Of a DNA stretch of 64,000 nt, positions 54,745-63,870 are shown piece after piece; the stretch's first letter is position 1; the number at the start of each line of letters is the position of its first letter. Source of the stretch: Shewanella marisflavi. Its GTDB lineage: Bacteria; Pseudomonadota; Gammaproteobacteria; Enterobacterales; Shewanellaceae. The stretch is taken from contig NZ_JAKIKX010000007.1 of NCBI RefSeq assembly GCF_023283925.1, forward strand, positions 62,001 to 126,000, written 5' to 3'. The translations under genes and the position numbers were made by a program. The notes below the pieces were generated by a model. That model ran no database searches. It was not told the DNA's origin and was given only the letters and a program-made list of their open reading frames with translations.

Positions 54745-56442
54745 ATGCTGACTGACATCGAAATCTCACGCCAAGCCAGCTTACAACCCATAGAAAATAT
54801 CGCCCAGGCTTTCGGGATCTTGCCAAATGAATTAACCCCTTACGGCAAGACTAAGGCCAAGGTCGATCTGACCATCACCGACAGAATCAAAGATAACAAA
54901 CAAGGTAAGTTAGTGATAGTCACCGCGGTGACGCCGACCCCTTTTGGTGAAGGTAAAACCGTAACCAGTATCGGCCTTACCCAAGGCCTCCAAGCCATAG
55001 GTAAGAAAAGCTGTGCCTGTATTCGCCAGCCGAGTATGGGCCCAGTGTTCGGCATTAAGGGCGGTGCCGCCGGTGGTGGCATGGCTCAGGTGGTGCCGAT
55101 GGAAGACTTAAACTTGCACCTAACCGGCGACATTCATGCGGTGACCAGCGCCCATAACTTGGCGGCAGCCGCCATTGATGCGCGTCTCTATCATGAGCAG
55201 CGCTTGGGCTGTGATGCCTTTCGTGAGCAATCGGGGCTCGAGCCGCTAAATATCGATCCCGAGCAGATCCTGTGGCGCCGGGTGGTGGACCAGAATGAAC
55301 GTAGCCTGCGTACCATCACTGTGGGTTTAGGTGAGGTCAATGGGCCTGTACACCAGGGAGGCTTCGATATCAGCGCCGCCTCTGAGCTCATGGCCATCTT
55401 GGCACTGAGCCGGGATCTCAAAGATCTGCGTGATAGAATCGGCCGCATTGTGCTGGCGCAAAATACCGAAGGTGACTATATCAGCGCCGAGGATCTTGGG
55501 GTGGCTGGTGCCATGACAGCCATCATGAGTCAGGCTATCTCACCGACCCTGATGCAAACGCTAAGCGGTGCCCCTTGTCTTATCCATGCAGGTCCTTTTG
55601 CTAATATCGCCCACGGTAACTCCTCGATCATTGCCGATGATATCGCCTTGAAGCTGGCAGATATCGTGGTGACCGAGGGGGGCTTTGGCTCCGACATGGG
55701 CTTTGAGAAGTTTTGTAATATCAAGGCGCGTCAGTCGGGCAAGGCGCCTGATGCTGCCGTATTGGTGGTGACCATTAAGGCGCTAAAGTCACACGTCAGT
55801 GACGAAGGCTTAAGCGAGATGGATAAGCTTGCTGCCGGTTATGCCAACCTCAGCTGGCATATCGCCAATGTGGGTAAGTATGGTTTGCCTGTCGTGGTGG
55901 CGATCAACCGATTTGCCGACGATACAGAGCAAGAGCTTAACTGGTTAAGGGAGCGCGCGCTGCAAGAGGGTGTGTTTGCCTGTGAGATCTGTGAGGCCTT
56001 TGCTCAAGGTGCCGAGGGCGCTGTGGACTTGGCCCATGCGGTCGTGCGCGCCACCGAGGAGCCCAATCATTTCCATCATCTCTATGATACGGATCAGTCC
56101 ATTGAAGCTAAGTTGCTGACCATTGCCGAGGCCGGTTATGGTGCCAGTGGCATTAGGTTATCCGATAAGGCCAAGTCGCAGCTGGCTCAGTTGCAGCTCC
56201 AGGGTTATGACAAGCTGGCGCTTTGTATCGCCAAGACGCCTATGTCGGTTAGCCATGATCCTAAGCTTAAGGGCGCGCCGCAAGGCTTTGAACTGCCCAT
56301 CACTGAACTTAAGTTGAATGCTGGCGCCGGGTTTATCACGGCGTTAGTGGGTAAGGTGATGACTATGCCAGGTTTGGGGATCCGTCCCGGCTATTTGAAT
56401 ATCGATATCGATGAGCGCGGTGAGATAACCGGCCTAGCCTGA
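54745..56442 (+). CDS. fhs: Formate-tetrahydrofolate ligase
   Basis: This 565-residue enzyme makes 10-formyl-THF from formate, THF and ATP. The P-loop [10 protein letters not shown] (about 62-71) and the conserved [17 protein letters not shown] segment are intact, as is the terminal [12 protein letters not shown]. The frame is open from 54655, but ATG 54745 (GGAG upstream) gives the family start [16 protein letters not shown]. In one-carbon metabolism it can supply formyl groups for purine synthesis or assimilate formate. It ends at a bidirectional terminator. Confidence 0.96.
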   Translation: MLTDIEISRQASLQPIENIAQAFGILPNELTPYGKTKAKVDLTITDRIKDNKQGKLVIVTAVTPTPFGEGKTVTSIGLTQGLQAIGKKSCACIRQPSMGPVFGIKGGAAGGGMAQVVPMEDLNLHLTGDIHAVTSAHNLAAAAIDARLYHEQRLGCDAFREQSGLEPLNIDPEQILWRRVVDQNERSLRTITVGLGEVNGPVHQGGFDISAASELMAILALSRDLKDLRDRIGRIVLAQNTEGDYISAEDLGVAGAMTAIMSQAISPTLMQTLSGAPCLIHAGPFANIAHGNSSIIADDIALKLADIVVTEGGFGSDMGFEKFCNIKARQSGKAPDAAVLVVTIKALKSHVSDEGLSEMDKLAAGYANLSWHIANVGKYGLPVVVAINRFADDTEQELNWLRERALQEGVFACEICEAFAQGAEGAVDLAHAVVRATEEPNHFHHLYDTDQSIEAKLLTIAEAGYGASGIRLSDKAKSQLAQLQLQGYDKLALCIAKTPMSVSHDPKLKGAPQGFELPITELKLNAGAGFITALVGKVMTMPGLGIRPGYLNIDIDERGEITGLA

Positions 56443-56460
56443 TTAGGACAATAGAGTAAA

Positions 56461-56487
56461 AAAAGCGCCTGCATTGCAGGCGCTTTT
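56461..56487. terminator. Bidirectional terminator between fhs and the MscS-like gene
   Basis: Perfect 13-bp arms (AAAAGCGCCTGCA at 56461-56473, complement at 56475-56487) around one central base, with A and T runs at either side. It serves fhs and the minus-strand channel gene, whose stop is at 56492. Confidence 0.93.
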
Positions 56488-56491
56488 GGTT

Positions 56492-58114
56492 TTATTTGTC
56501 TGTCTGATAGATATGGACATCTCGCTGCGGGAACGGAATCGAGATCTTCTCCTCGTCGAAACGCATCTTCACCGCTCGGGTAATATCCCAGTAAACATCC
56601 CAGTAATCTTCCGGTTTCACCCAAGGGCGCACCACAAAGTCCACCGAGGACTCGCCAAGCAGGTGTAACTTCACCGTTGGCTCAGGCTGCTTAAGCACCT
56701 TAGGATGCTTATCCACTATGCCACGCAGCACAGTTTCGGCCTTCTCTATGTTATCGCCGTAACCTATGCCGAAGGTCATGTCGACGCGGCGTTGATGCTC
56801 AACGGTAATATTGTTGATGGTGTCACCCCAGATCTTGTTGTTGGGGATGATCAAACGCTGGTTGTCCAGGGTCTTGATGGTGGTCGATACCAGACTCATC
56901 TGACTTACCCTGCCCGTCACGCCGGCGGCATTGATCAGATCGCCGACGTCATAGGGGCGATAGATGAGGATCATCATGCCCGAGGCGAAGTTTGATAGTG
57001 TGTCTTGCAGGGCAAAACCTATGATGACACCGGCAACCCCGAAACCTGCCAGTAGTGGACCAATCTCAAAGCCTAGTTGTGACAGGGCGATCATCAGTCC
57101 CAGAGCAAATACCGTCTTGCTCGACAGCGAGATGAAGAAGTCTTGCAGTAGCTTGCTAAATTTAAGCTTGGAGTTGCTGACCATCTTCTTAACGATCCGC
57201 TGCACCACCTTGCCCGCTAGGTGAGCGAGGAAGAGGATAAGCAGAAAGATAAACAGCTTAAACAGCAGGCCTGGCCCATTGTCCAGTGCCTGACTTTTAG
57301 CCTTGCTCCACCACTGATCCAGCAGGTTGCTGGCGACATCGACATTGAGTACATCTTGGGTGATATCTCCCGAGATGCTAAACAGGGTCTGTTTTAGGTT
57401 GGCCGTATCCTGGTTGAGGCCATCAAGTAGTTCGATTGCCATCGACAGGCTGGTGCTGGTGAGGCTGAGGCGCTCATTGAGGTTGGTGACCAGTGCCTTT
57501 TGTTCGCTGGTGACATCCTTACCCGCCTTGGAGGCTTCGTCCACCGCTAGCTTGAGCTTGTCCTGGGTAAAATGAACCAGGCTGTTGAGCATGTCTGAAC
57601 GTTTTAACAGCTGCTCGGTCAGTTTCGCCTTAGCTGCTTGGGTATCTTCGCCTAGGGTGCTTAACCAGGTGAGCGTCTCATACTTAACACTGAGGATCTC
57701 GTCGCGCTCCCGGTCACGCATCGCCAATTTATACATGACGTTGGTATCATCATTTTTGCCAAGCTGTTGTTTAAATTGAGCGATATCATCGGCGTAGTAG
57801 TGACTCACCTTGTCGATAAAGGCCAGATGCTTTTGCACTAAAGGTAACAGCTGCTCTTTATCCAGTGGCTCTTGGCCCATCAATAACTTGAGCTTGTCGT
57901 GCAGCTGCTGGGCATGTTCCTTAATGCGGTACTCGATAAACTGCTTCATCTCACCATGTGTATTGGCAAGTTTAGCGATATCTGAATCTATGGTGTGTTG
58001 CAGTTGGGTCAGTTCGACAAAGGGTTGTGGGGGCTGGGTAGTCTCTTGGGCGTTGGCGGGCAAGTTTGCCAGTGCCATTATCGCCATCAGAGCCAAGGCT
58101 AGGGTGCGTAACAT
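56492..58114 (-). CDS. MscS-family mechanosensitive channel
   Basis: This is a 540-residue inner-membrane channel. It has a signal peptide (cut near ANAQ, residue 23) and a long periplasmic helical domain (about 25-275). Membrane segments follow, ending in the pore helix TM3 (GFGVAGVIIGFALQDTLSNF), and then the MscS beta domain (IYRPYDVGDLI) and a C-terminal cytoplasmic domain. It is much longer than E. coli MscS (about 286 residues) because of the periplasmic domain. It should release solutes on hypo-osmotic shock. Confidence 0.9.
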   Translation of the reverse strand: MLRTLALALMAIMALANLPANAQETTQPPQPFVELTQLQHTIDSDIAKLANTHGEMKQFIEYRIKEHAQQLHDKLKLLMGQEPLDKEQLLPLVQKHLAFIDKVSHYYADDIAQFKQQLGKNDDTNVMYKLAMRDRERDEILSVKYETLTWLSTLGEDTQAAKAKLTEQLLKRSDMLNSLVHFTQDKLKLAVDEASKAGKDVTSEQKALVTNLNERLSLTSTSLSMAIELLDGLNQDTANLKQTLFSISGDITQDVLNVDVASNLLDQWWSKAKSQALDNGPGLLFKLFIFLLILFLAHLAGKVVQRIVKKMVSNSKLKFSKLLQDFFISLSSKTVFALGLMIALSQLGFEIGPLLAGFGVAGVIIGFALQDTLSNFASGMMILIYRPYDVGDLINAAGVTGRVSQMSLVSTTIKTLDNQRLIIPNNKIWGDTINNITVEHQRRVDMTFGIGYGDNIEKAETVLRGIVDKHPKVLKQPEPTVKLHLLGESSVDFVVRPWVKPEDYWDVYWDITRAVKMRFDEEKISIPFPQRDVHIYQTDK

Positions 58115-58237
58115 AATATCCGTCCTGTGTTAGCTAGTGCAGCGATCATAATCTCTTCTACCTGCGCTGTAAATTGACAACTCGGCGCGGCGCAATCTGG
58201 TAGACTAGCACTCTTTAGCTTAATTCGAGAATTTGTT

Positions 58238-58573
58238 GTGTTGTGTCCTCATTGTAGTCACTCTTTTCGCGCCGATCGTGTTGCTGCCCAACGTGGCAAG
58301 GGGCTAGCGTCTCAGATCCAATGTCCTCATTGTGATGCATGGCTAGGGAAGAGTGCCATCTTGATGCGATTGAAGATCTTAGGGTTTTATCTGGGCCTAT
58401 CGATGTTGCTCGTGGGCTACTTTATGCCCGAGTGGCGTAACCTCACGACAGCGGTAGCGATTTTTTCGGCAATGATACTCTTGGTAAGTCATATGATGGA
58501 CCATCTCAAGGTGATGCAGGCGCCGCCACAAAAAGTGGTGGATGACAGTGAACACAGGCGGAAGTATCGTTAA
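58238..58573 (+). CDS. Zinc-ribbon membrane protein, unknown
   Basis: This 111-residue protein starts with two CxxC pairs (MLCPHCSHSF and IQCPHCDAW), a likely zinc ribbon, followed by two membrane segments (ILGFYLGLSMLLVGYF and AVAIFSAMILLVSHM). The short C-terminal tail is charged. GTG 58238 is the start. Short zinc-ribbon membrane proteins of this type are common in Shewanella, but no function can be given. It is divergent from the MscS-like gene. Confidence 0.75.
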   Translation: MLCPHCSHSFRADRVAAQRGKGLASQIQCPHCDAWLGKSAILMRLKILGFYLGLSMLLVGYFMPEWRNLTTAVAIFSAMILLVSHMMDHLKVMQAPPQKVVDDSEHRRKYR

Positions 58574-58701
58574 TCCCAGCACAATAACGTGAGTGCAATG
58601 ACGTAAGTGCTGTTACGGTAAGTGTCATCGCGCATTGAGTGGTTTAGCAGAACGGGTGGGATCGCTGGCCGGGACCAGCGAAAAGCGATTTATTCGACGG
58701 C

Positions 58702-58827
58702 TTATTCAATCACCTGGACTTGGGCTTCGAGTGCTGACTCGACATAGTAGATGCCACCTAAGATGGCGATAAAGAAAATCGATGTCCAAAACAGGAGTTT
58801 GAAATTCTCACGAAAAAATTCTTTCAT
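58702..58827 (-). CDS. Small membrane protein, 41 aa
   Basis: A 41-residue frame starts MKEFFRENFKLLFWTS, has one membrane segment (SIFFIAILGGIYYV) and ends with an acidic tail (VESALEAQVQVIE). GGAAAATACCAGC precedes the ATG. The composition is that of a real bitopic small protein rather than a chance frame. It stands alone in the 519-base gap between 58573 and 59093. Its function is unknown. Confidence 0.6.
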   Translation of the reverse strand: MKEFFRENFKLLFWTSIFFIAILGGIYYVESALEAQVQVIE

Positions 58828-58968
58828 GCTGGTATTTTCCTTTAGCCGTCAATATTGTCTGGGGGCAGATTCCCCCTTCAGTTTATGAAACTTATATTAG
58901 TGTGGGTAACTTAAGTCAGACTTAATTTTAGCCAGGCCACTGTGACAGGGAACACGCTTTGGCGCTAC

Positions 58969-59003
58969 ATGTAAGTAAAATATTAGAATAACTTTTGTTA
59001 CAT
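58969..59003. promoter_or_regulatory. Dyad upstream of the metal-uptake operon
   Basis: ATGTAAGTAAAA (58969-58980) and TTTTGTTACAT (58993-59003) form an imperfect dyad across an AT-rich centre. It lies about 30 bases before a predicted promoter. It does not match a classic Zur box closely enough to be called one. Confidence 0.3.
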
Positions 59004-59031
59004 TCCACTCCGATGCGCTGCCAATTCTGGC

Positions 59032-59059
59032 TTGACTTCATTTCTCTTATCCCTAAACT
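59032..59059 (+). promoter_or_regulatory. Predicted promoter of the metal-uptake operon
   Basis: TTGACT (59032-59037) and TAAACT (59054-59059) are 16 bases apart, 33 bases before the first start codon of the operon. It is a good sigma-70 match. Confidence 0.6.
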
Positions 59060-59092
59060 TGGTCGCAATTTCAATGTTCACAGCATGAGCAC

Positions 59093-59389
59093 ATGGCAAT
59101 GACGGTTAAAGGCAAAGTAAGAGGAGTAGCGATATGGCTTAGTGCCCTATTGTTCTGCTTGTCTGTCTTGGCTCCGGCTCACAGCCTAGAACATATAGAT
59201 GATGATGGTGCGAAGACACACTGCACCTTATGTATCCAAAAACTGCAGTTAAACAGTGCCTTACCTGTAGGTGAGTTCAGTTTTAGTCTGCCTAGTCTCT
59301 CGGTGGAAGCGCCGCAGCGTGAGCTGTTAGGTTCTGCTAGCGTCCATGTCGTTTATTTCCAGAGTCGCGCTCCGCCAGCGCATTCGTAA
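59093..59389 (+). CDS. Small Cys/His envelope protein at the head of the metal-uptake operon
   Basis: This 98-residue protein has an N-terminal hydrophobic segment (VAIWLSALLFCLSVLAPA), then HSLEHIDDDGAKTHCTLC, which brings together several His, Asp and a CxxC pair. It ends with APPAHS. The pattern recalls small proteins of the DUF2946/DUF2607 type that occur beside metal-transport genes, but the family is not certain. Two ATGs (59093, 59099) are possible and neither has a good ribosome site. Its place before the outer-membrane protein and ZnuA/ZnuB-like genes suggests a role in metal handling. Confidence 0.7.
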   Translation: MAMTVKGKVRGVAIWLSALLFCLSVLAPAHSLEHIDDDGAKTHCTLCIQKLQLNSALPVGEFSFSLPSLSVEAPQRELLGSASVHVVYFQSRAPPAHS

Positions 59390-59463
59390 TACCTAAAAAA
59401 ATCAATATTTTATTACTCTGCGCCAATTGGCAGCAGAGTCGTTTGTGTATTTTTGGAGATATT

Positions 59464-60657
59464 ATGATGAATTTGAATGCTCGCTATTCAGCAATCGCGC
59501 TTGCCTGTGCACTGGTCCCGAGCCTGAGTTTTGCTGCCGATCCTACTCTGACTAATCCGGCGATCAGCGCCGTGCTCGATGGCTACTATCAGAGCGGCGA
59601 ACGTCCTATGGCAGAACGTGTCGAAGGTTTTGGCCTGGGCCATACTGAGTTAGCACTGAGTGCCAATATCGATGATATGTTTTATGGCAAGTTGACGGCT
59701 ATTCTCGAGATACATGAAGGTGAAACTGAATTGGGGCTCGAAGAGGCCTTTATTCAGACGCTAGCTATGCCTGGTGGCTTCTCCATACGTGGCGGTCGTT
59801 TCCTGTCAGATATTGGTTACCTGAATAACCAGCATGTGCATACAGATGCCTTCTCTGATCGTCCTGCGGCTTACCGTGCCTTTTTAGGCAGCCATTACTT
59901 TGATGACGGTGTGCGCCTGGATTATGTGGCACCCACAGATCTTTATTGGACCTTGGGTATCGAGGCCTTTAAAGGTGATGGTATGCGCGCCGAAGATGAG
60001 CATGGTGAGCGCGAATTTAAGAATGTGGGTGTGTATACGGCCTATACTAAGCTCGGTGGCGATATCGGTGTGAGCAGCTCATGGCTACTGGGCCTGAGCT
60101 ACCTGCGCAATGAAAATGGCCGTTTGACCGCCGAGGAAGAGCATGAAGAGGTGGTGGTCGAAGAGGAGGGCCATGATCATAGCCATGTGGCCAAGTATAC
60201 GGGTGAGAACACCTATATCGCTGATTTCGTTTATAAGTGGGCGCCTCAAGGCAACTATAAGTATCAGCATCTGACCCTGAGCGGCGAGTATTTCCGTGTC
60301 AGTGATTATGCCCCTGCGGACGACCATGACCAAGAGATAGCCGAGGATCACGATACGTCAAAGCCCGATGCACACACAGGTTGGTATGTCAGTACTGTCT
60401 ACCAGTTCTCGCCTAACTGGTCGGCGGGTCTGCGTTATGGTCAGGTCGATACTCACCTGCTGCATGATGAGCACTTCGATGCCCAAAAACTGAAAGAGAC
60501 TGAGGTCAGCCTAGCCTGGCATCACAGTCATTTCTCAACGGTACGCCTGCAATATACCAATCAGCAAGGCACTAATTTTGAAGGTATTTCAGACGATAAT
60601 ATTATTACGCTTCAATATGTTATGACTCTGGGGGCTCACGGTGCGCATCAATTCTAA
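59464..60657 (+). CDS. Outer-membrane beta-barrel with His/acid-rich loops, probable metal uptake
   Basis: This 397-residue protein has a signal peptide (cut after SFAA, about residue 24) and alternating strands of a porin-like barrel. It has no TonB box or plug domain visible. Several predicted loops are rich in His, Asp and Glu: EEHEEVVVEEEGHDHSHVAK, DDHDQEIAEDHD, EDEHGEREF and LLHDEHFDAQ. Such loops suit zinc or another divalent metal. ATG 59464 with GGAG upstream is used, and a second ATG follows directly. The last 17 bases overlap the ZnuA-like gene. Function as a metal porin is inferred from loops and context. Confidence 0.8.
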   Translation: MMNLNARYSAIALACALVPSLSFAADPTLTNPAISAVLDGYYQSGERPMAERVEGFGLGHTELALSANIDDMFYGKLTAILEIHEGETELGLEEAFIQTLAMPGGFSIRGGRFLSDIGYLNNQHVHTDAFSDRPAAYRAFLGSHYFDDGVRLDYVAPTDLYWTLGIEAFKGDGMRAEDEHGEREFKNVGVYTAYTKLGGDIGVSSSWLLGLSYLRNENGRLTAEEEHEEVVVEEEGHDHSHVAKYTGENTYIADFVYKWAPQGNYKYQHLTLSGEYFRVSDYAPADDHDQEIAEDHDTSKPDAHTGWYVSTVYQFSPNWSAGLRYGQVDTHLLHDEHFDAQKLKETEVSLAWHHSHFSTVRLQYTNQQGTNFEGISDDNIITLQYVMTLGAHGAHQF

Positions 60658-61552
60658 CTATCTTAAGGCTGGCGCTGCGGCGCTGGCGCTGAGCTTTGCC
60701 TGCAGCGCGCAGGCAAAACTGAATATTTTTGCCTGCGAACCTGAATATGCCGCTTTGGCCAAGGAGTTGGCGCCAGATGCTAAGATCTACGCCGCGACGA
60801 CGGCGATGCAAGATCCTCATCAGGTACAGGCAAGGCCTAGTTTGATTGCTAAGATGCGCCAGGCGGATCTTGCGGTGTGCGCCGGCGCCGATCTCGAAGT
60901 CGGTTGGTTGCCTATGCTGCAGATGAAATCGGCCAACGCCCAGGTGCGCTCAACCGATAAGGGACTCTTCTTTGCTGCAGAGCATACTCAGACCTTAGAT
61001 CAACTCGATAAGGTGGATCGCAGCATGGGGGATGTGCATTCTCAGGGAAATCCTCATTTGCATTTTGACCCTGAGCGTCTGCTGGAAGTGGCGAGCGCGC
61101 TGTCGGCTAAAATGGTGCAGCTTGACCCTGACAACCGTGCGGCCTATGAGTCGGCCTTGGCTGGTTTTAGCCAGCGTTGGCAGGAAGCTATTCCCCGTTG
61201 GCAATCTCTGGCGGCACCACTTAAGGACAAGAAGGTGATCGCTTATCACACTAGCTTCCGTTACTTGTTCAATTGGTTGGGTTTGGAGCAGGTTGGCGAT
61301 CTCGAGCCTAAGCCTGGATTGCCGCCAAGCACAGGACACCTGGCGCACCTGCAGGGGCGAGCCCAGCAGGGAGATGTGATGGCGATTATTGTCGCCTCCT
61401 ATCAGGATGAACGTGGTGCACACTGGTTAGGAGAGCGTACAGGCTTGCCTGTGGTAACCTTGCCTATGTCAGTTGGCGGCAACGATGACGCTCAGGATCT
61501 ATTTGGCCTGTATGAGAGCGTGATCCATTTGCTACTCGGTGTGAACCACTAA
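60641..61552 (+). CDS. ZnuA-like metal ABC substrate-binding protein
   Basis: This 303-residue periplasmic protein of the TroA/ZnuA cluster 9 family has a signal peptide (cut near AQAK, about residue 22). Metal ligands visible include the His in GNPHLHFDPE and the His in VIAYHTSFRYLF, with a final Asp in the C-terminal lobe. The first typical His (usually in PHxyxP) is represented by DPHQVQARPS. No long His-rich loop is present. It overlaps the outer-membrane gene by 17 bases, so the two are translated together. Zinc is the likely metal; manganese cannot be excluded. Confidence 0.88.
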   Translation: MRINSNYLKAGAAALALSFACSAQAKLNIFACEPEYAALAKELAPDAKIYAATTAMQDPHQVQARPSLIAKMRQADLAVCAGADLEVGWLPMLQMKSANAQVRSTDKGLFFAAEHTQTLDQLDKVDRSMGDVHSQGNPHLHFDPERLLEVASALSAKMVQLDPDNRAAYESALAGFSQRWQEAIPRWQSLAAPLKDKKVIAYHTSFRYLFNWLGLEQVGDLEPKPGLPPSTGHLAHLQGRAQQGDVMAIIVASYQDERGAHWLGERTGLPVVTLPMSVGGNDDAQDLFGLYESVIHLLLGVNH

Positions 61553-61613
61553 TCCAGAGCCAAGACGGCGCCGAGCAATCGGCGTCGTTGTCAGCTTTTA
61601 TCGGTACCCAATC

Positions 61614-62393
61614 ATGTTTGATCTCGATATCTTGTCTATTTTGTTACCCGCTCTGGCCGCGGGGATCTTGGTGCTTTCCACCCATGTGCTGCTGGGCAGT
61701 CAGGTATTAAAACGTGGCATCATCTTTATCGATCTGGCGATTGCTCAGGTGGCGGCTTTGGGGGCTATCATAGGCCACACTAATCATGAGCTGGAGCACC
61801 TGCCTTACGCCAATGTCTGGATGCCGGCACTGTTTGCCTTGCTTGGGGCGGGGTTTATCGCCTGGTTAGCAAAGCGTATGGCCGATGAACTGGAGGCGAT
61901 TATCGGCTGTTTCTATGTGTTGTCGGCGGTGGCGGCTATGCTGCTGCTCTCCAATGACCCCCATGGGGCCGAGATGTTAAAACAGTTGATGTCGGGGCAG
62001 ATCCTTTGGGTTACCTGGTCGCAATTGGCATTACCTGCCGTGGTGTCGGCGTTGGTATTGGCCGTGATTGCCATCAGGCCTGCGATACTCAATGGTGGTG
62101 GATTCTATCTCCTGTTTGCTCTGGTGATCACCCTGTCGGTGGAGTTGGTGGGGGTCTATCTGGTCTTCAGCTCGCTGATCTTGCCGGCGTTGGCGGTTAA
62201 CAAGATGCAGGGCAAAATCAGATGGCCGATGGCTTATCTGGTTGGCCTATTAGGCTATGGGGTCGGTCTGTTTTTATCGGCCAGTTTTGACCTGCCTAGT
62301 GGCGCGGCGATTGTTGCCACCTTGGCGGTGAGTGCCGTGCTATTTCGTCTGCTGCAGCCTAAGTTGTTTCGAGAAAGCTCGATTACAAAGTAA
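61614..62393 (+). CDS. ZnuB-like metal ABC permease
   Basis: This 259-residue inner-membrane protein of the ABC-3 family has about seven or eight membrane segments, with IDLAIAQVAALGAIIG and ELVGVYLVFSSLILPALAV as family segments. It should form the membrane channel for the binding protein encoded upstream. The gap to that gene is 61 bases and holds no ATPase gene. The next plus-strand gene (plsC-like) is unrelated and lies beyond a terminator. Confidence 0.88.
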   Translation: MFDLDILSILLPALAAGILVLSTHVLLGSQVLKRGIIFIDLAIAQVAALGAIIGHTNHELEHLPYANVWMPALFALLGAGFIAWLAKRMADELEAIIGCFYVLSAVAAMLLLSNDPHGAEMLKQLMSGQILWVTWSQLALPAVVSALVLAVIAIRPAILNGGGFYLLFALVITLSVELVGVYLVFSSLILPALAVNKMQGKIRWPMAYLVGLLGYGVGLFLSASFDLPSGAAIVATLAVSAVLFRLLQPKLFRESSITK

Positions 62394-62438
62394 AAGGCTA
62401 ACGAGTAAATTCGATATAAAAAGCCCTTGATGTGAAAT

Positions 62439-62477
62439 AAGCGGGAGTTGCCCATGGGGTGATTCTCGCTTTTTTTT
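62439..62477 (+). terminator. Terminator of the metal-uptake operon
   Basis: AAGCGGGA (62439-62446) pairs with TCTCGCTT (62464-62471) allowing one G-U pair, with partial pairing inside, followed by a T run to 62477. It lies about 45 bases after the permease stop. Confidence 0.7.
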
Positions 62478-62640
62478 CTCGAAACCATTCGCTGATAATT
62501 TCTTTTTCGCTGATATTTCCAAGGCTTAATAGAGCAATAACCGCTGGGCGTGGCGCTGGGTGAATGTGAGCTTAAGACTACAGGTGTAAGTCAAAAAAGC
62601 TGCTGCTATAATGTCGCCACTGAAATCACAGGAGTAAGTT

Positions 62641-63372
62641 GTGCTGTTAATCTTCAGATCTCTGATCTTAGCCATCATGTTGTTGCTGGCTTTTGTCTTT
62701 GGTGGTCTCTATTGTCTGTTGCGCCCGCGCCATAGAGACAATGTGCACCTGTTTGCCAAGCTTTTTTCCTGGGCCGCACCAGTACTGGGTGTAAAAGTGG
62801 TAGTGCGTAAGCCTAAGGTGGAGCCCAGCGAGCCCTGTATCTTTCTGGCGAATCACCAGAATAATTTCGATATGTTTACCCATACGGCTGCCGTGCCTAA
62901 GGGGACAGTCAGTCTGGGCAAGAAGAGTCTGGCCTGGATACCGTTTTTCGGTCAGATCTATTGGCTGTCGGGCAATATTTTGATCGATCGTAATAACCGT
63001 AATCGTGCCTTCGAGACGATGGCGCAGACGGCGAAGAAGATTAAAGAAAAGTGCCTTTCAATCTGGATCTTCCCTGAGGGAACGCGCTCCCGTGGTAAGG
63101 GGCTGTTGCCTTTTAAGTCGGGCGCTTTCCATACCGCCATCGAAGCCGGTGTGGCTATGGTGCCAGTGCTGGCCTCTAACCAAGAGCATATTAAGCTTAA
63201 TCGTTGGAACAATGGCGTAGTGATCATCGAGGTGATGGATCCGATAGAGACCAAGGGGCTTGCCAAGTCACAGGTCAAGGAGCTTTCTACTCGAATTCAT
63301 GCCATGATGTCGGAAAAACTGGCTCAGCTTAATCAGGAAGCTGGTGCCTTGATGGCCAAGAAAGCTATTTAA
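62641..63372 (+). CDS. plsC: 1-acyl-sn-glycerol-3-phosphate acyltransferase (PlsC)
   Basis: This 243-residue acyltransferase makes phosphatidic acid in the inner membrane. It has an N-terminal membrane segment (about 3-22), the HxxxxD motif in ANHQNNFDMF, the substrate motif IFPEGTRSRGKG and VPVLAS. GTG 62641 is the start, with GGAG upstream. It is followed after 30 bases by rraB. Confidence 0.92.
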   Translation: MLLIFRSLILAIMLLLAFVFGGLYCLLRPRHRDNVHLFAKLFSWAAPVLGVKVVVRKPKVEPSEPCIFLANHQNNFDMFTHTAAVPKGTVSLGKKSLAWIPFFGQIYWLSGNILIDRNNRNRAFETMAQTAKKIKEKCLSIWIFPEGTRSRGKGLLPFKSGAFHTAIEAGVAMVPVLASNQEHIKLNRWNNGVVIIEVMDPIETKGLAKSQVKELSTRIHAMMSEKLAQLNQEAGALMAKKAI

Positions 63373-63402
63373 TTTAGAACACTATTTTATTCGGAGAGAT
63401 CC

Positions 63403-63813
63403 ATGTCTACAGAACGTCAGTTGCAGGAACAGAAGCAGGAAAATCAGGAGATCGTCGATGCGATTCTTGCCGATGGTTCTGAGCCAGATGCTGAATACAC
63501 CATAGAACATCATTTTTCAGCGTCTAACTTCGACAGACTGGAGAAGGCTGCCGTTGAGGCCTTTAAGATGGGGTTTGAAGTTAACGATGCCGAAGAGATG
63601 GAGCTTGAAGATGGTTCTGTGATCTTCTGTTTCGACGCTATCGCCCATCATAAGTTGGATGTCGCTTTATTGGATAAGGCCTGTGAGGATTTGATCCAAC
63701 TGGCAGCCAAATTAAAAGTCGATTATGACGGTTGGGGCACTTACTTCATCGGTGATGACGCCGAGCTGGATGACGATGAAGAGTATGAAGAGGAAGACTC
63801 TCGCTTCCACTAA
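63403..63813 (+). CDS. rraB: Regulator of ribonuclease E activity B
   Basis: This 136-residue acidic protein of the RraB/YjgD family binds RNase E and alters its activity. The conserved core is [12 protein letters not shown], followed by a strongly acidic C-terminal tail ([16 protein letters not shown]). GGAGAG lies six bases before the ATG. Length is as usual. It ends before a large palindromic terminator shared with the converging GGDEF gene. Confidence 0.93.
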   Translation: MSTERQLQEQKQENQEIVDAILADGSEPDAEYTIEHHFSASNFDRLEKAAVEAFKMGFEVNDAEEMELEDGSVIFCFDAIAHHKLDVALLDKACEDLIQLAAKLKVDYDGWGTYFIGDDAELDDDEEYEEEDSRFH

Positions 63814-63831
63814 GCATAGTCTTGCTCGTCT

Positions 63832-63870
63832 GCCACAAAAAAGCCCATCATTGATGGGCTTTTTTGTGGC
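63832..63870. terminator. 19-bp perfect palindromic terminator, bidirectional
   Basis: Two perfect 19-base arms (63832-63850 and 63852-63870) around one central base, with AAAAAA and TTTTTT inside the stem ends. It serves rraB on the plus strand and the GGDEF gene on the minus strand, whose stop directly follows at 63871. Confidence 0.95.

Noticed and set aside
61553..61613. Hidden znuC gene between the binding protein and the permease
   Set aside because: The gap is only 61 bases and no Walker motif is found in any frame nearby.
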